Origin: Lachnospiraceae bacterium
GTDB taxonomy: Bacteria; Bacillota; Clostridia; Lachnospirales; Lachnospiraceae
DNA: 46,793 nt
Assembly (NCBI GenBank): GCA_021202635.1
Contig: JAJQCQ010000088.1
Coordinates: 1 to 46,793, forward strand
Reading direction: 5' to 3'
The notes under the pieces are model-generated. The model ran no database searches and was not told the origin of the DNA. It worked only from the letters and a program-made list of their open reading frames with translations. The position numbers and the translations under genes were made by a program. Shown one piece after another: positions 1-7,488 of the stretch; the first letter of the stretch is position 1, and every line of letters begins with the position of its first letter.

Positions 1-21
1 TTCCATGCGCGTCTGTGTGCA

Positions 22-771
22 TCATTTATAGTGAATGACAAAAGAATTTTGTCGTTCACTATAATACGGAATCATCAGCTCTGTTTGAAAGACACCCGGC
101 TCGTTGCTGCGGTTTAAATAGCCCTTGTGATGTTTTACCACGGAATCAATATTTATCATTCCGAATCCATGTCCCTTCCCTTTTCCGGAAAAATAAGTCG
201 CTGTTCGTGTCATTTTTGCCGTCGCGTTAGAAATTGACAGATAAAACTGCTCCTGAAAGGTACTTATATAGATCCGGATAAAGCGTTTCTCTTTTTCGGG
301 AATCGTCAAACAGCTTTCGATTGCATTGTCCATCAGATTCCCAAACAAAACACAGAATTCCACATCCGATACTGGCAGTATCTCTGGGATGCGGAATGTC
401 GCATCCATTGCGATCCCCTTTTCACGCGCCAGAGATAATTTACTGTTGATAATCGCATCCGCCATGGCATTGCCGGACTTCACGGTCTGCGCCACACGTT
501 CAAATGCCTCGCCCATCTGCACAATATAATCCGCCGCCTTGTCCAGATCGCCGCCATCCACATAGACCTTCAAGGCCTGCATATGATTCCGCCAGTCGTG
601 CCGCCAGCCGCGTAGTTCCCTGTAATTGCTCTGCAATTCCTCCATCTGCCGCTCTGCCAGCTGGTTTTGGTACTGTGCCAAGCGTTTTTCCACCATCCTG
701 GGCTCCAGCACAAAAAATAATACTGCAAATACTATCAAAAGCAAAGCAGTCAGAATAATATACCCCAACAT
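22..771 (-). CDS. AgrC-like sensor histidine kinase (GHKL ATPase)
   Basis: Membrane sensor kinase of the AgrC/GHKL type, expected to phosphorylate the response regulator encoded just upstream. From the chosen start (MLGYIIL) there is one N-terminal hydrophobic segment, a coiled linker, the motif RHDWRNHMQALK carrying the probable phospho-accepting His, and a C-terminal ATPase domain with the N-box NLMDNAIESC and the glycine motif GKGKGHGFGM. At about 249 residues it is short: AgrC proteins normally carry six or seven membrane segments, so the usual ligand-sensing domain is absent. The start at 771 was chosen because its ATG overlaps the regulator's TGA stop (ATGA), which implies translational coupling; the frame is open further upstream. 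No agrB or agrD gene is in the window. Confidence 0.85.
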   Translation of the reverse strand: MLGYIILTALLLIVFAVLFFVLEPRMVEKRLAQYQNQLAERQMEELQSNYRELRGWRHDWRNHMQALKVYVDGGDLDKAADYIVQMGEAFERVAQTVKSGNAMADAIINSKLSLAREKGIAMDATFRIPEILPVSDVEFCVLFGNLMDNAIESCLTIPEKEKRFIRIYISTFQEQFYLSISNATAKMTRTATYFSGKGKGHGFGMINIDSVVKHHKGYLNRSNEPGVFQTELMIPYYSERQNSFVIHYK

Positions 772-1484
772 CACGCTCTTCCTTCCCTGTAAAATCGGAT
801 AAATGCCTGATTCAGCTCTCCATACATTCGTCGGCTGACCGGCACCTCCCTGCCATCCGTCAGGCAAACCTTATCCCGGCTAATGGATCTTACATGAAAA
901 AGGTTTACCAGGATTCCCCGATAGGCCATCACAAACCATCCGCTTTGCAGCTTTTCCTGTGCTTCTTTTAAGGATTCTGAAACCGTGTATGAACTCTCTG
1001 CCGTTGTGTAAACGCACTGGTGCGAAAACACCTCCACCGTGGAAATGTCCTTCTGCAAAACCCGAACTGCATCCCCATCTGTCTGCAATATCACAAACGG
1101 CTCCTCTGTATCTGAAGTCCGCATAATGCGCTCCAAACATGCTTCCAGTTTTTCCTCAGAGACAGGCTTTAACAGATAATGAATGGCCTGTACGTCATAG
1201 CCCTCTGCCATATAATCATCTATTCCCGTCACAAAAAGAATCGGAACAGGATTCTTTCTCGCACGCAGCTTTCTCGCCAGCGTCATGCCATCCTCATCCG
1301 GCAGCTGAATGTCCAGAAAAATCGCGTCTATTTTTTGATTTTCCTCATAGAAAAACCAGAACTGCTCCGCACTTTCGTATCTGGCTGTCTCTACCACCAG
1401 GTTCCTTTTATACGACCATTTTTTTATTTTATCCTGAAGCCACAATCCTTCCTTCGGATTGTCTTCGCATATTACAAAGTACAT
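771..1484 (-). CDS. LytTR-family response regulator (AgrA-like)
   Basis: DNA-binding response regulator of 237 residues. The receiver domain (about 1-120) has the acidic pair after VIC (EDN), the phospho-acceptor Asp in IFLDIQLP, the Thr in LFVTG and the Lys in LLKPV, so it looks competent for phosphorylation. The C-terminal LytTR domain (about 130-235) contains the typical segments around VFSHQCVYTT and VSRRMYGEL. Its stop codon overlaps the start of the downstream kinase gene by four bases, and its own start lies inside the end of the truncated nitrilase gene. Its target promoter is not evident in the window. Confidence 0.9.
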   Translation of the reverse strand: MYFVICEDNPKEGLWLQDKIKKWSYKRNLVVETARYESAEQFWFFYEENQKIDAIFLDIQLPDEDGMTLARKLRARKNPVPILFVTGIDDYMAEGYDVQAIHYLLKPVSEEKLEACLERIMRTSDTEEPFVILQTDGDAVRVLQKDISTVEVFSHQCVYTTAESSYTVSESLKEAQEKLQSGWFVMAYRGILVNLFHVRSISRDKVCLTDGREVPVSRRMYGELNQAFIRFYREGRA

Positions 1485-2020
1485 ATGAAATTACCACCTG
1501 CCTGTTCTCTTATTTCTTTCATAACTGTTATCGCACCATATTTCTCCGGATGACGATACCTCTCCCCCATCACCTCATACTCACGATAGTCCCGCAGCAA
1601 ATCCATATCAATCTCAGCTATATAAATGCCTTCCTCCTCCGGTGCTTCCAGTATGCACATATCCCGTACTCCTGGCTCATCACGAAGCCACGCGACGCCA
1701 TCAAAAACGTTGGAATGCCCGTTACAGTCCGGCTGACCAATTGGGTAATTGCAGGTAGCAATAGCGATCTTATTCTCATAGGCTCTGGTGCGCAGCGCAC
1801 AAAGCCGGTTGATTTCCATTGGGCAGGCATTGGGAGCTAACACAACCTCCGCGCCCTTTAACATCAGAATTCGTGCGCTCTCCGGAAATTCTCTGTCAAA
1901 GCAAATCATGGAGCCTACCTTCACTATGCCAGCTCCAACATCCAGATTCGCCACATAAAAGTCTTCGCCCGCTGACAGCATCTTCTCATCACCAAAGGCA
2001 CAGGTGTGTACACCGTCCAA
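1472..2020 (-). pseudogene. N-terminally truncated nitrilase-family (carbon-nitrogen) hydrolase
   Basis: C-terminal two thirds of a nitrilase superfamily amidohydrolase. The catalytic cysteine region is intact (SMICFDREFPESAR), followed by NACPMEINR and conserved C-terminal motifs. The family needs a Glu-Lys-Cys triad. The part carrying Glu is missing, and the homology begins at the position where the lysine should stand (here Asp-Gly-Val-His, where Lys-x-His is expected). The only possible start is a TTG at 2020 with an in-frame stop a few codons upstream and no clear ribosome binding site. Normal length is about 270-290 residues against 182 here. The stop of the histidine phosphatase gene abuts the break, which suggests a deletion or rearrangement junction. 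Confidence 0.8.
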
Positions 2021-2028
2021 GGGGTTGA

Positions 2029-2604
2029 TTATCCCTTATATTCTTTTTCAATATGAAAACATTCTTCCATATGAAGAAGCTGATTCCCATCATAGTCAAG
2101 TCGGATAATATACGGCATCCAGTCAATGATACGCAGGAAATCATCGCAACAAAAACCATTATCATAATAATTTAAAATCGAACTGAGCGCTGTCCCATGT
2201 GTACCAATAACGATATTTTTTCCAGCACTTTTCTCCAGAATTTCATTCAGAGCCTCAATATTTCGTTTCTGAACCATAAGGATGGATTCTCCACCCTCTT
2301 CGTGGTAGTCAAGATTTTCCCAGCGTTTCCGAAACATTCCCTCGTAATTGCTGCCATCGCCTGCTTCTCTTTCCCTTAGCCGTTCATCTACCATAATATT
2401 TTTACGATAATAGTCCGCCGTACTGGCTATTGTATCCAGGCTTCGCCTATATGGGCTGCAATAGAAATCATCAATCTCCTTATCCTTCAAATAAGCAAGA
2501 ACCGACGAAGTATCCCTATGTCCTTCCTCTGTCAATGGTCTTGTTCTATCATCCTTCCATGAATGTAATGGCTGTGCATGACGCACGAAATATATTCTTG
2601 TCAT
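2029..2604 (-). CDS. Histidine phosphatase family protein (phosphoglycerate-mutase-like)
   Basis: A 191-residue member of the branch 1 histidine phosphatase superfamily. The N-terminal phosphohistidine motif reads FVRHAQP (usual RHG, here RHA). The second Arg is in SPYRRSLDT, the acid in LREREAGDG and the second His in IGTHGTAL. The catalytic set is therefore present. The substrate cannot be told from sequence; small cytosolic members act on phosphosugars, nucleotides or alpha-ribazole phosphate. It ends nine bases before the truncated nitrilase frame begins, on the same strand. Confidence 0.85.
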   Translation of the reverse strand: MTRIYFVRHAQPLHSWKDDRTRPLTEEGHRDTSSVLAYLKDKEIDDFYCSPYRRSLDTIASTADYYRKNIMVDERLREREAGDGSNYEGMFRKRWENLDYHEEGGESILMVQKRNIEALNEILEKSAGKNIVIGTHGTALSSILNYYDNGFCCDDFLRIIDWMPYIIRLDYDGNQLLHMEECFHIEKEYKG

Positions 2605-2652
2605 ATGTTTCTCACTCCCTTCCGGCGAAGCTGATTGAATTACAGCATGGCT

Positions 2653-2844
2653 TCACACAAGTTCTTTCCTGTAAACCCGTGATGGCTCGCCTTCCATGTC
2701 TTTCATCATCTGATAAAAACTGTATCCATATTTTCATACAGCCCGGTATGATTCGTTGACCGGATAAGACCAGACATTTCGATACATCGGTTCCCAGTCC
2801 GGGAATTTTGCTTTATCCAGTAAAAGATCTTGTGTCTCAAGCAT
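2653..2844 (-). pseudogene. Remnant of a GNAT N-acetyltransferase
   Basis: A good ribosome binding site (GGAAGGGGAG) precedes a start at 2844. The first 36 codons read like a GNAT N-terminus (METQDLLLDKAKFPDW-type opening with MLETQD, then MYRNVWSYP). A TGA at 2734-2736 ends the frame, but the same frame continues in protein-like sequence (YSFYQMMKDMEGEPSRVYRK) to a second stop at 2653. About 60 codons remain of an expected 150-180, so the middle of the gene seems deleted. Assignment rests only on the recognisable N-terminus. Confidence 0.55.
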
Positions 2845-3036
2845 AAAAATACTCCCCTTCCTACTTCTCCTGAAAAAGGTTTTGATCATGTCTGTCTTAC
2901 CAGAACACATCATAACACGAATCCCCGGTTTTACAAGCACAAATACGACGCAAATCCCCGTTTATCCAAGATATACTTGATATGCTTTCCTGTTCAAGCA
3001 GAACCGAAAAATGAGTGAATTCTTTCTCTCTGGCTC

Positions 3037-4407
3037 TCATCCCATAAGGGAACCGCTGCTCTTCATTTTCTCCCGCAGTCCCGGAGCGATTACGAGCACA
3101 AATACAATTACCGTAATACTTGCTCCCACTATATCCGAAATGGTTTCCGCATAAAACACATTCTCCAAAGAGCAGAAAACCGGAATCACAAATACGCATA
3201 CAAGATAAAGAATTTTTCTGAAAAATGAGATCGGAAGGGCAAACCGCAGCTGTCCCATTGCTGTCAGGCCATCGACGATCGCATACTGTACCGCAACCCC
3301 AAGCAAGCCCAACGTGTATTTTTGTATGCAGGAAGCGGATAAAACAATCAGCTTCTCTTCTTTTATAAATATCCGGGCAAATACTTCCGGTATCATCTGC
3401 GCCGCTACGCAAAGAAGAAGCATATATCCGGCACAAAGGCAGAAAACAGATTTAAAAATCTGCATCACCTTGTCCGGGTGCCCTGCTCCATAATGATAGC
3501 TGTATAATGTCCCGCACCCGGTCGTAATCCCCTGCGCCGGATAAAATACCAGCACCATAAAGCTCTGAACAATCGAAGCACATGAAATATACGTGTCTCC
3601 CATCGCATCCTGGCCATATTTTCGCAGCGTAAAATTCAGCGCGATCACAAGCAGATTATCAAACAGCATAATAAAAAATGGCAGGCATCCAATAGACAGG
3701 ATCTGGCGTACAATACCAGGATTCAAATACGTATAGCCTAATCGAAACGGCGGCTTATCAGACAGTAAATATGACACCACATAGAACAATACGCAAACCT
3801 GCGCTATGACCGTAGCAACTGCCGCCCCCTGAATTCCCATATGAAAGCCATAGATAAAAACCGGGTCAAGAATCGTATTGACGACTGCGCCGATCATAAC
3901 CGCAAACATGCCCCGTCTGGCGTTTCCAAATGCAAGAATAAACTGGTTCATCCCGGTTCCGCAAAGTGCAGCGACCGTTCCTGTTATGTAAATTCTGAAA
4001 TAACTGCCCGCATACGGATACATCGTATCGCTGCAGCCCAAAGCATACAGCAGCGGTTTCATGCCAAGCATCAAAAGGACAGTAACAGCCACTGACAGGC
4101 CAAACAGCAATTTTGCCGCATGATTCATCGCAAGGCGGGCGGTTTCATAATCCTTTTTCCCAATTGAAATACTCATAACAGAAGCGCCGCCAATGCCCAC
4201 AAGGGAAGAAATAGAAGTAACAGCCGTCAATACCGGGGCACAAATGCCTATACCCGCAAGCGCCAGCTCTCCTTCTCCCGCAATATTCCCGACAAAAGCC
4301 CTGTCCATAATACTGTACAAAATATTAAAGAACTGAGCAAACATCGCCGGTATCCCCAGTTTAAGTACCAGTCTGGGGATGGGAATTTTATCAAATTCAT
4401 GCACCAT
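3037..4407 (-). CDS. MATE family multidrug efflux transporter
   Basis: Inner-membrane MATE antiporter of 456 residues, the usual family length, with about twelve hydrophobic segments arranged as two similar halves. The N-terminus (IPRLVLKLGIPAMFAQFFNILYS within residues 8-30) and segments such as DRAFVGNIAG and TILDPVFIYG are typical of the DinF/NorM-like clostridial group. It probably exports a cationic or metabolite substrate using Na+ or H+. It is transcribed divergently from the AraC-family gene, 166 bases away, which is the usual arrangement for a regulator and its target. Confidence 0.92.
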   Translation of the reverse strand: MVHEFDKIPIPRLVLKLGIPAMFAQFFNILYSIMDRAFVGNIAGEGELALAGIGICAPVLTAVTSISSLVGIGGASVMSISIGKKDYETARLAMNHAAKLLFGLSVAVTVLLMLGMKPLLYALGCSDTMYPYAGSYFRIYITGTVAALCGTGMNQFILAFGNARRGMFAVMIGAVVNTILDPVFIYGFHMGIQGAAVATVIAQVCVLFYVVSYLLSDKPPFRLGYTYLNPGIVRQILSIGCLPFFIMLFDNLLVIALNFTLRKYGQDAMGDTYISCASIVQSFMVLVFYPAQGITTGCGTLYSYHYGAGHPDKVMQIFKSVFCLCAGYMLLLCVAAQMIPEVFARIFIKEEKLIVLSASCIQKYTLGLLGVAVQYAIVDGLTAMGQLRFALPISFFRKILYLVCVFVIPVFCSLENVFYAETISDIVGASITVIVFVLVIAPGLREKMKSSGSLMG

Positions 4408-4523
4408 ACAATCAGCCTCACTTTTTTGTTTATACGCAGGTTCAGGTAAAGTGTTTCATTGATAAAGCCACACCTGAGCTGCTTAATTTAAAAGTAATTA
4501 TAGCTGCTTTCCCATTCTTATGG

Positions 4524-4573
4524 TACAATAAGCTTATCGGAAAATATCAAAATCTTAACAAGGACGGGTTTTT
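4524..4573 (+). promoter_or_regulatory. Extended -10 promoter and ribosome binding site of the AraC gene
   Basis: TGGTACAAT (hexamer TACAAT at 4524-4529) is an extended -10 element without a recognisable -35, as expected for an activator-dependent or weak promoter. AAGGA at about 4560 lies before the ATG at 4574. The remaining 4408-4520 stretch also has to hold the divergent MATE promoter, which I could not place. Confidence 0.5.
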
Positions 4574-5458
4574 ATGGATAAAAGAGAATACCATGAAATA
4601 AACAGATATCAGGACAACCTCTTTCCTGTAGAAATTTATCGTGTCAACGAAAACGGTATTTTTCCGTTTGGGCGGGGCATACAGGATTTTCACTGGCATG
4701 ACGAACTGCAGTTTACGCTTGCCATTCATGGCTCACTGACCCTGCAAGCTGACGCCAGGCAATATACCCTGAATGAAGGAGACGCGGCATTTATTAACAG
4801 CGGGATCATCCATGCGGTAACAAAGCTTTCCGCTGGCGGCCAGTATGCCAGCCTGAATTTTCCATATAAGATGCTGTCCTTTTTCTCCGGGAGCCGTATG
4901 GAAAAAGAATATGTTCTGCCATATGTCACCGGCGGCTGTCTTCCCGTCGTCATCCTCCGTTCAGAGATGGCCGCACAAAATTCGGTAATTGAAATTTTAC
5001 GTGAAATAAATACCCTGTGGGAGCACCCTTTATCCGTTCAGGATAAATACCGGATCTCAATCAGAATAACAGCCTTATGGCATACTTTTCTCAGGAACCT
5101 GCCGGACGAAAACATCAGTACCTGCTCAATCAGCCTGGTTCACAGACAACGGCTGCAGCTTATGCTGTCATGCATTTACGAACGCTATCCGGAAGATATC
5201 GGGCTGGCTGATATTTCTGGTTCCGCAAATATCAGTGCAGGCGAATGCTGCCGCATTTTTCGGGAGCATTTACAGACAACGCCATACCAGTTTTTAACAG
5301 AATACCGGATACGCAAGAGTGCGGAAATGCTTTCCGGCTCACTGACGATATCTGAAATAGCTGGGCTTTGCGGATATAATCAGACCAGCAATTATATTGC
5401 AAAGTTCAAATCGATTATGGGCTGCACACCGGCACAATATCGTAAACATTACGAGTAA
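4574..5458 (+). CDS. AraC-family transcriptional regulator
   Basis: A 294-residue regulator with an N-terminal cupin-type sensing domain (FHWHDELQFTLAIHGS and the INSGIIHAV region, about residues 35-85) and a C-terminal double helix-turn-helix (about 195-293). The second helix-turn-helix shows the signature ISEIAGLCGYNQTSNYIAKFKS with CTPAQYR. Such proteins usually respond to a small ligand and control a neighbouring transporter, so the divergent MATE gene is the most likely target. Start supported by AAGGA ten bases upstream. Confidence 0.9.
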   Translation: MDKREYHEINRYQDNLFPVEIYRVNENGIFPFGRGIQDFHWHDELQFTLAIHGSLTLQADARQYTLNEGDAAFINSGIIHAVTKLSAGGQYASLNFPYKMLSFFSGSRMEKEYVLPYVTGGCLPVVILRSEMAAQNSVIEILREINTLWEHPLSVQDKYRISIRITALWHTFLRNLPDENISTCSISLVHRQRLQLMLSCIYERYPEDIGLADISGSANISAGECCRIFREHLQTTPYQFLTEYRIRKSAEMLSGSLTISEIAGLCGYNQTSNYIAKFKSIMGCTPAQYRKHYE

Positions 5459-5459
5459 A

Positions 5460-6194
5460 TTACTTCCTCGCGCACAATTTAAACATCCGCACCGGGTTAT
5501 AAAACTCATCAATCTCCCTGTATACCCGGTCGCTTACCTGAAAGTCTACCGTGACAGTGGAGAAGCCCGCCAGCTTCAACAATTCCACATCCGTCCCCGG
5601 CCGCTTCAGGTAGCTGTTCGGAAGCGCAGCCATGATCTGGTCGTGTTTTCGCATCAGTTCTGAAGCAATCCCTTTATGCGCATGGTTTTCCGGAAGCTCC
5701 ACAGCTGACTCCTCCTCTTCCCCGTAATCCGCGTCAAAGTTCAGCAGAAGCCCGCCTGTTTTCAGCAGCCGGTACCACTCACGGTACGCCAGATCCGGGT
5801 GCGGCAGCGTCCAGGTCAGGTTTCTCGTCAGGATCACGTCAAAAGTTTCCTTTTCAAAATCCGGCTTTTCCGCGTCCATGACAAAAAAGGAAGGCGCCGG
5901 CACAAGTCCCTGGGACAAGTCTTTCGCCCTCTCAATCATTTCCGGCGTCAGATCGATACCGGTCACATTCTCATATCCTTCCTCCGCCAGCAGAATCGGG
6001 AAAAAACCGCTTCCGGTGCCAACATCGAGAATCCTCGTTTCTTTGCGGTCTTTCGGAAGAAAAGGCAGGATCTCTTTTTTCCACCGCCCGGCCTTGCTGC
6101 TTTCCAGTTCTCTTTTTCGCTGTGCCGCAAAGTCCTGCGATCTCGCACCCCAATAAGAAACCACGTCTTCTTTTATGCTCTTTGCCTTATCCAT
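5460..6194 (-). CDS. Class I SAM-dependent methyltransferase
   Basis: A 244-residue Rossmann-fold methyltransferase. Motif I is ILDVGTGSGFFPILLAEEG (about residues 55-73), followed by the acidic residue of motif II in GIDLTPEMI, FVMDAEKPDF, and the post-motif TFDVILTRNLTWTLP. The substrate is not evident. It faces the AraC gene tail to tail with one base between stops. It has its own promoter carrying the same upstream element as the transporter operon behind it, so it is probably co-regulated with that transporter by the LysR protein. Confidence 0.88.
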   Translation of the reverse strand: MDKAKSIKEDVVSYWGARSQDFAAQRKRELESSKAGRWKKEILPFLPKDRKETRILDVGTGSGFFPILLAEEGYENVTGIDLTPEMIERAKDLSQGLVPAPSFFVMDAEKPDFEKETFDVILTRNLTWTLPHPDLAYREWYRLLKTGGLLLNFDADYGEEEESAVELPENHAHKGIASELMRKHDQIMAALPNSYLKRPGTDVELLKLAGFSTVTVDFQVSDRVYREIDEFYNPVRMFKLCARK

Positions 6195-6285
6195 CCAAAT
6201 TCGTCCATCCTTTTTTCATGCACAGAGCAGCGCAGTGAATCTTCCAGCCATCGCTGGGCGCTGCTGCCTGCACTTGTTTCGGTCG

Positions 6286-6331
6286 ATTATAACAGGCATC
6301 TGCCCATTTGATAAGCCTCCCCGGGGGTTAT
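6286..6331 (-). promoter_or_regulatory. Methyltransferase promoter with putative LysR-type operator
   Basis: Minus-strand TATAAT (6286-6291) with TTATCA 17 bp upstream. Directly upstream is a 19-bp element, plus-strand AAGCCTCCCCGGGGGTTAT (6313-6331), extended by AT on its left to an imperfect inverted repeat with ATAA/TTAT ends. It matches the element in front of the binding-protein gene at 17 of 19 positions and sits at almost the same distance from the -10 (21 versus 20 bases). It overlaps the permease stop codon. Confidence 0.65.
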
Positions 6332-7458
6332 TGAAACCATTTTTCCTCATTTCTCCGTAAGACCCCCATTATCCCAAACGAAAACGATAACGTCTCATTT
6401 CCGGAATCGTCCCCATTTCTGTCGGCTCCTGTGTCGCCGCTTCGGATTGCTGCCATCTTATCATTTCCCCGGATACGCGGATCCAGAACATCATAAGAAA
6501 TATCCACAACCAGATTTACCGCCATATAAATCAGCGCAATCCAGAGGACATACCCCTGAATCATCGGATAATCTCTGGCGCTGATAGATGTCACAGCCAG
6601 ATTGCCCAGCCCCGGATAGGAAAAAATCACTTCCACCACAGCGGTTCCGCCCAACAGGGAGCCCAGGGAAAGCCCAAGCATGGTCACCAGCGGCAGCAGC
6701 GCATTTGGAAACACATGTCTCCATAATATCGTGCTTTCTTTGATCCCTCGCGCCCGCGCGCCGATGACATAATCCTGATTCAGTTCTTCCAATACGGCAG
6801 TGCGCACCTGCCGGGTATATTTTCCCACCATCGCAAACGCCAGTGTCAAAGCCGGAAGAATGATTTGTTTCCATCCCCCTCCGGAGGATACAACCGGCAG
6901 AATCTTCAGCTGAATAGCAAAAAAATACAGCAAAAGCATGCCCACCCAGAAATTCGGCATGGACACGCCCAAAAAAGTAAACAGCCTCACCAGATAATCA
7001 ATCGCTTTGCCATGGTATACAGCGGAAAGCATTCCAAACGGCACCGCTATCGCCAGCATGATCACCAGGGAGGTAAGCGCCAGCTTCAGCGTCGGCCAGA
7101 GCCGCGAGGACAACAGCTGCAGCACCGGCTTATGCATGGAGTAGGATGTACCAAAATCCCCATGCAGACATCCGGTCAGCCAGTTCCAGTACTGAACGAG
7201 TAATGGATCGTTCAGCCCCAGCTCTTCCCTGGTCGCCTCCAGCACCGCTTCACTCGGCATGGAGCCGCTGGCAGAATACATCGCGGTGACCGGATCGCCC
7301 GGCGACAGATAGGTCAGAATAAATGTAAAGAAACTGATCCCAAACAGAACGATTACCATCTGAAGGAGCCGTTTCCCAAATGCCCTGATTTGCGCGGCAA
7401 ATCGAGGACGGTACCACGATTTTTCATGGCACGGCTCATTCCTTTGTCTTGCACTCAT
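6328..7458 (-). CDS. Peptide/nickel-type ABC transporter permease (DppB/NikB-like)
   Basis: Integral membrane permease of the oligopeptide/nickel ABC family. It has the typical N-terminal FGISFFTFILTYLSPGDP segment and the EAA-type cytoplasmic loop ARARGIKESTILWRHVFPNA that contacts the ATPase. The usual protein ends near VDISYDVLDPRIR. This one carries about 40 extra polar residues (ending NEEKWFQ) with no similarity I recognise, perhaps created by a deletion. Start set at the ATG preceded by CAGGAGGAAGCT. The partner permease and the ATPases that normally follow in such operons are absent: the next gene is the methyltransferase. Confidence 0.88.
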   Translation of the reverse strand: MSARQRNEPCHEKSWYRPRFAAQIRAFGKRLLQMVIVLFGISFFTFILTYLSPGDPVTAMYSASGSMPSEAVLEATREELGLNDPLLVQYWNWLTGCLHGDFGTSYSMHKPVLQLLSSRLWPTLKLALTSLVIMLAIAVPFGMLSAVYHGKAIDYLVRLFTFLGVSMPNFWVGMLLLYFFAIQLKILPVVSSGGGWKQIILPALTLAFAMVGKYTRQVRTAVLEELNQDYVIGARARGIKESTILWRHVFPNALLPLVTMLGLSLGSLLGGTAVVEVIFSYPGLGNLAVTSISARDYPMIQGYVLWIALIYMAVNLVVDISYDVLDPRIRGNDKMAAIRSGDTGADRNGDDSGNETLSFSFGIMGVLRRNEEKWFQ

Positions 7459-7488
7459 AGCTTCCTCCTGCGGCAAAATGACATTGGG

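Noticed and set aside
22-1484. Complete agr quorum-sensing locus
   Set aside because: Kinase and regulator are present but no agrB or agrD gene, and the kinase has only one membrane segment.
2897-3436. 179-codon minus-strand frame at the end of the MATE gene
   Set aside because: It lies in another frame within the MATE gene, whose full-length frame is clearly real.
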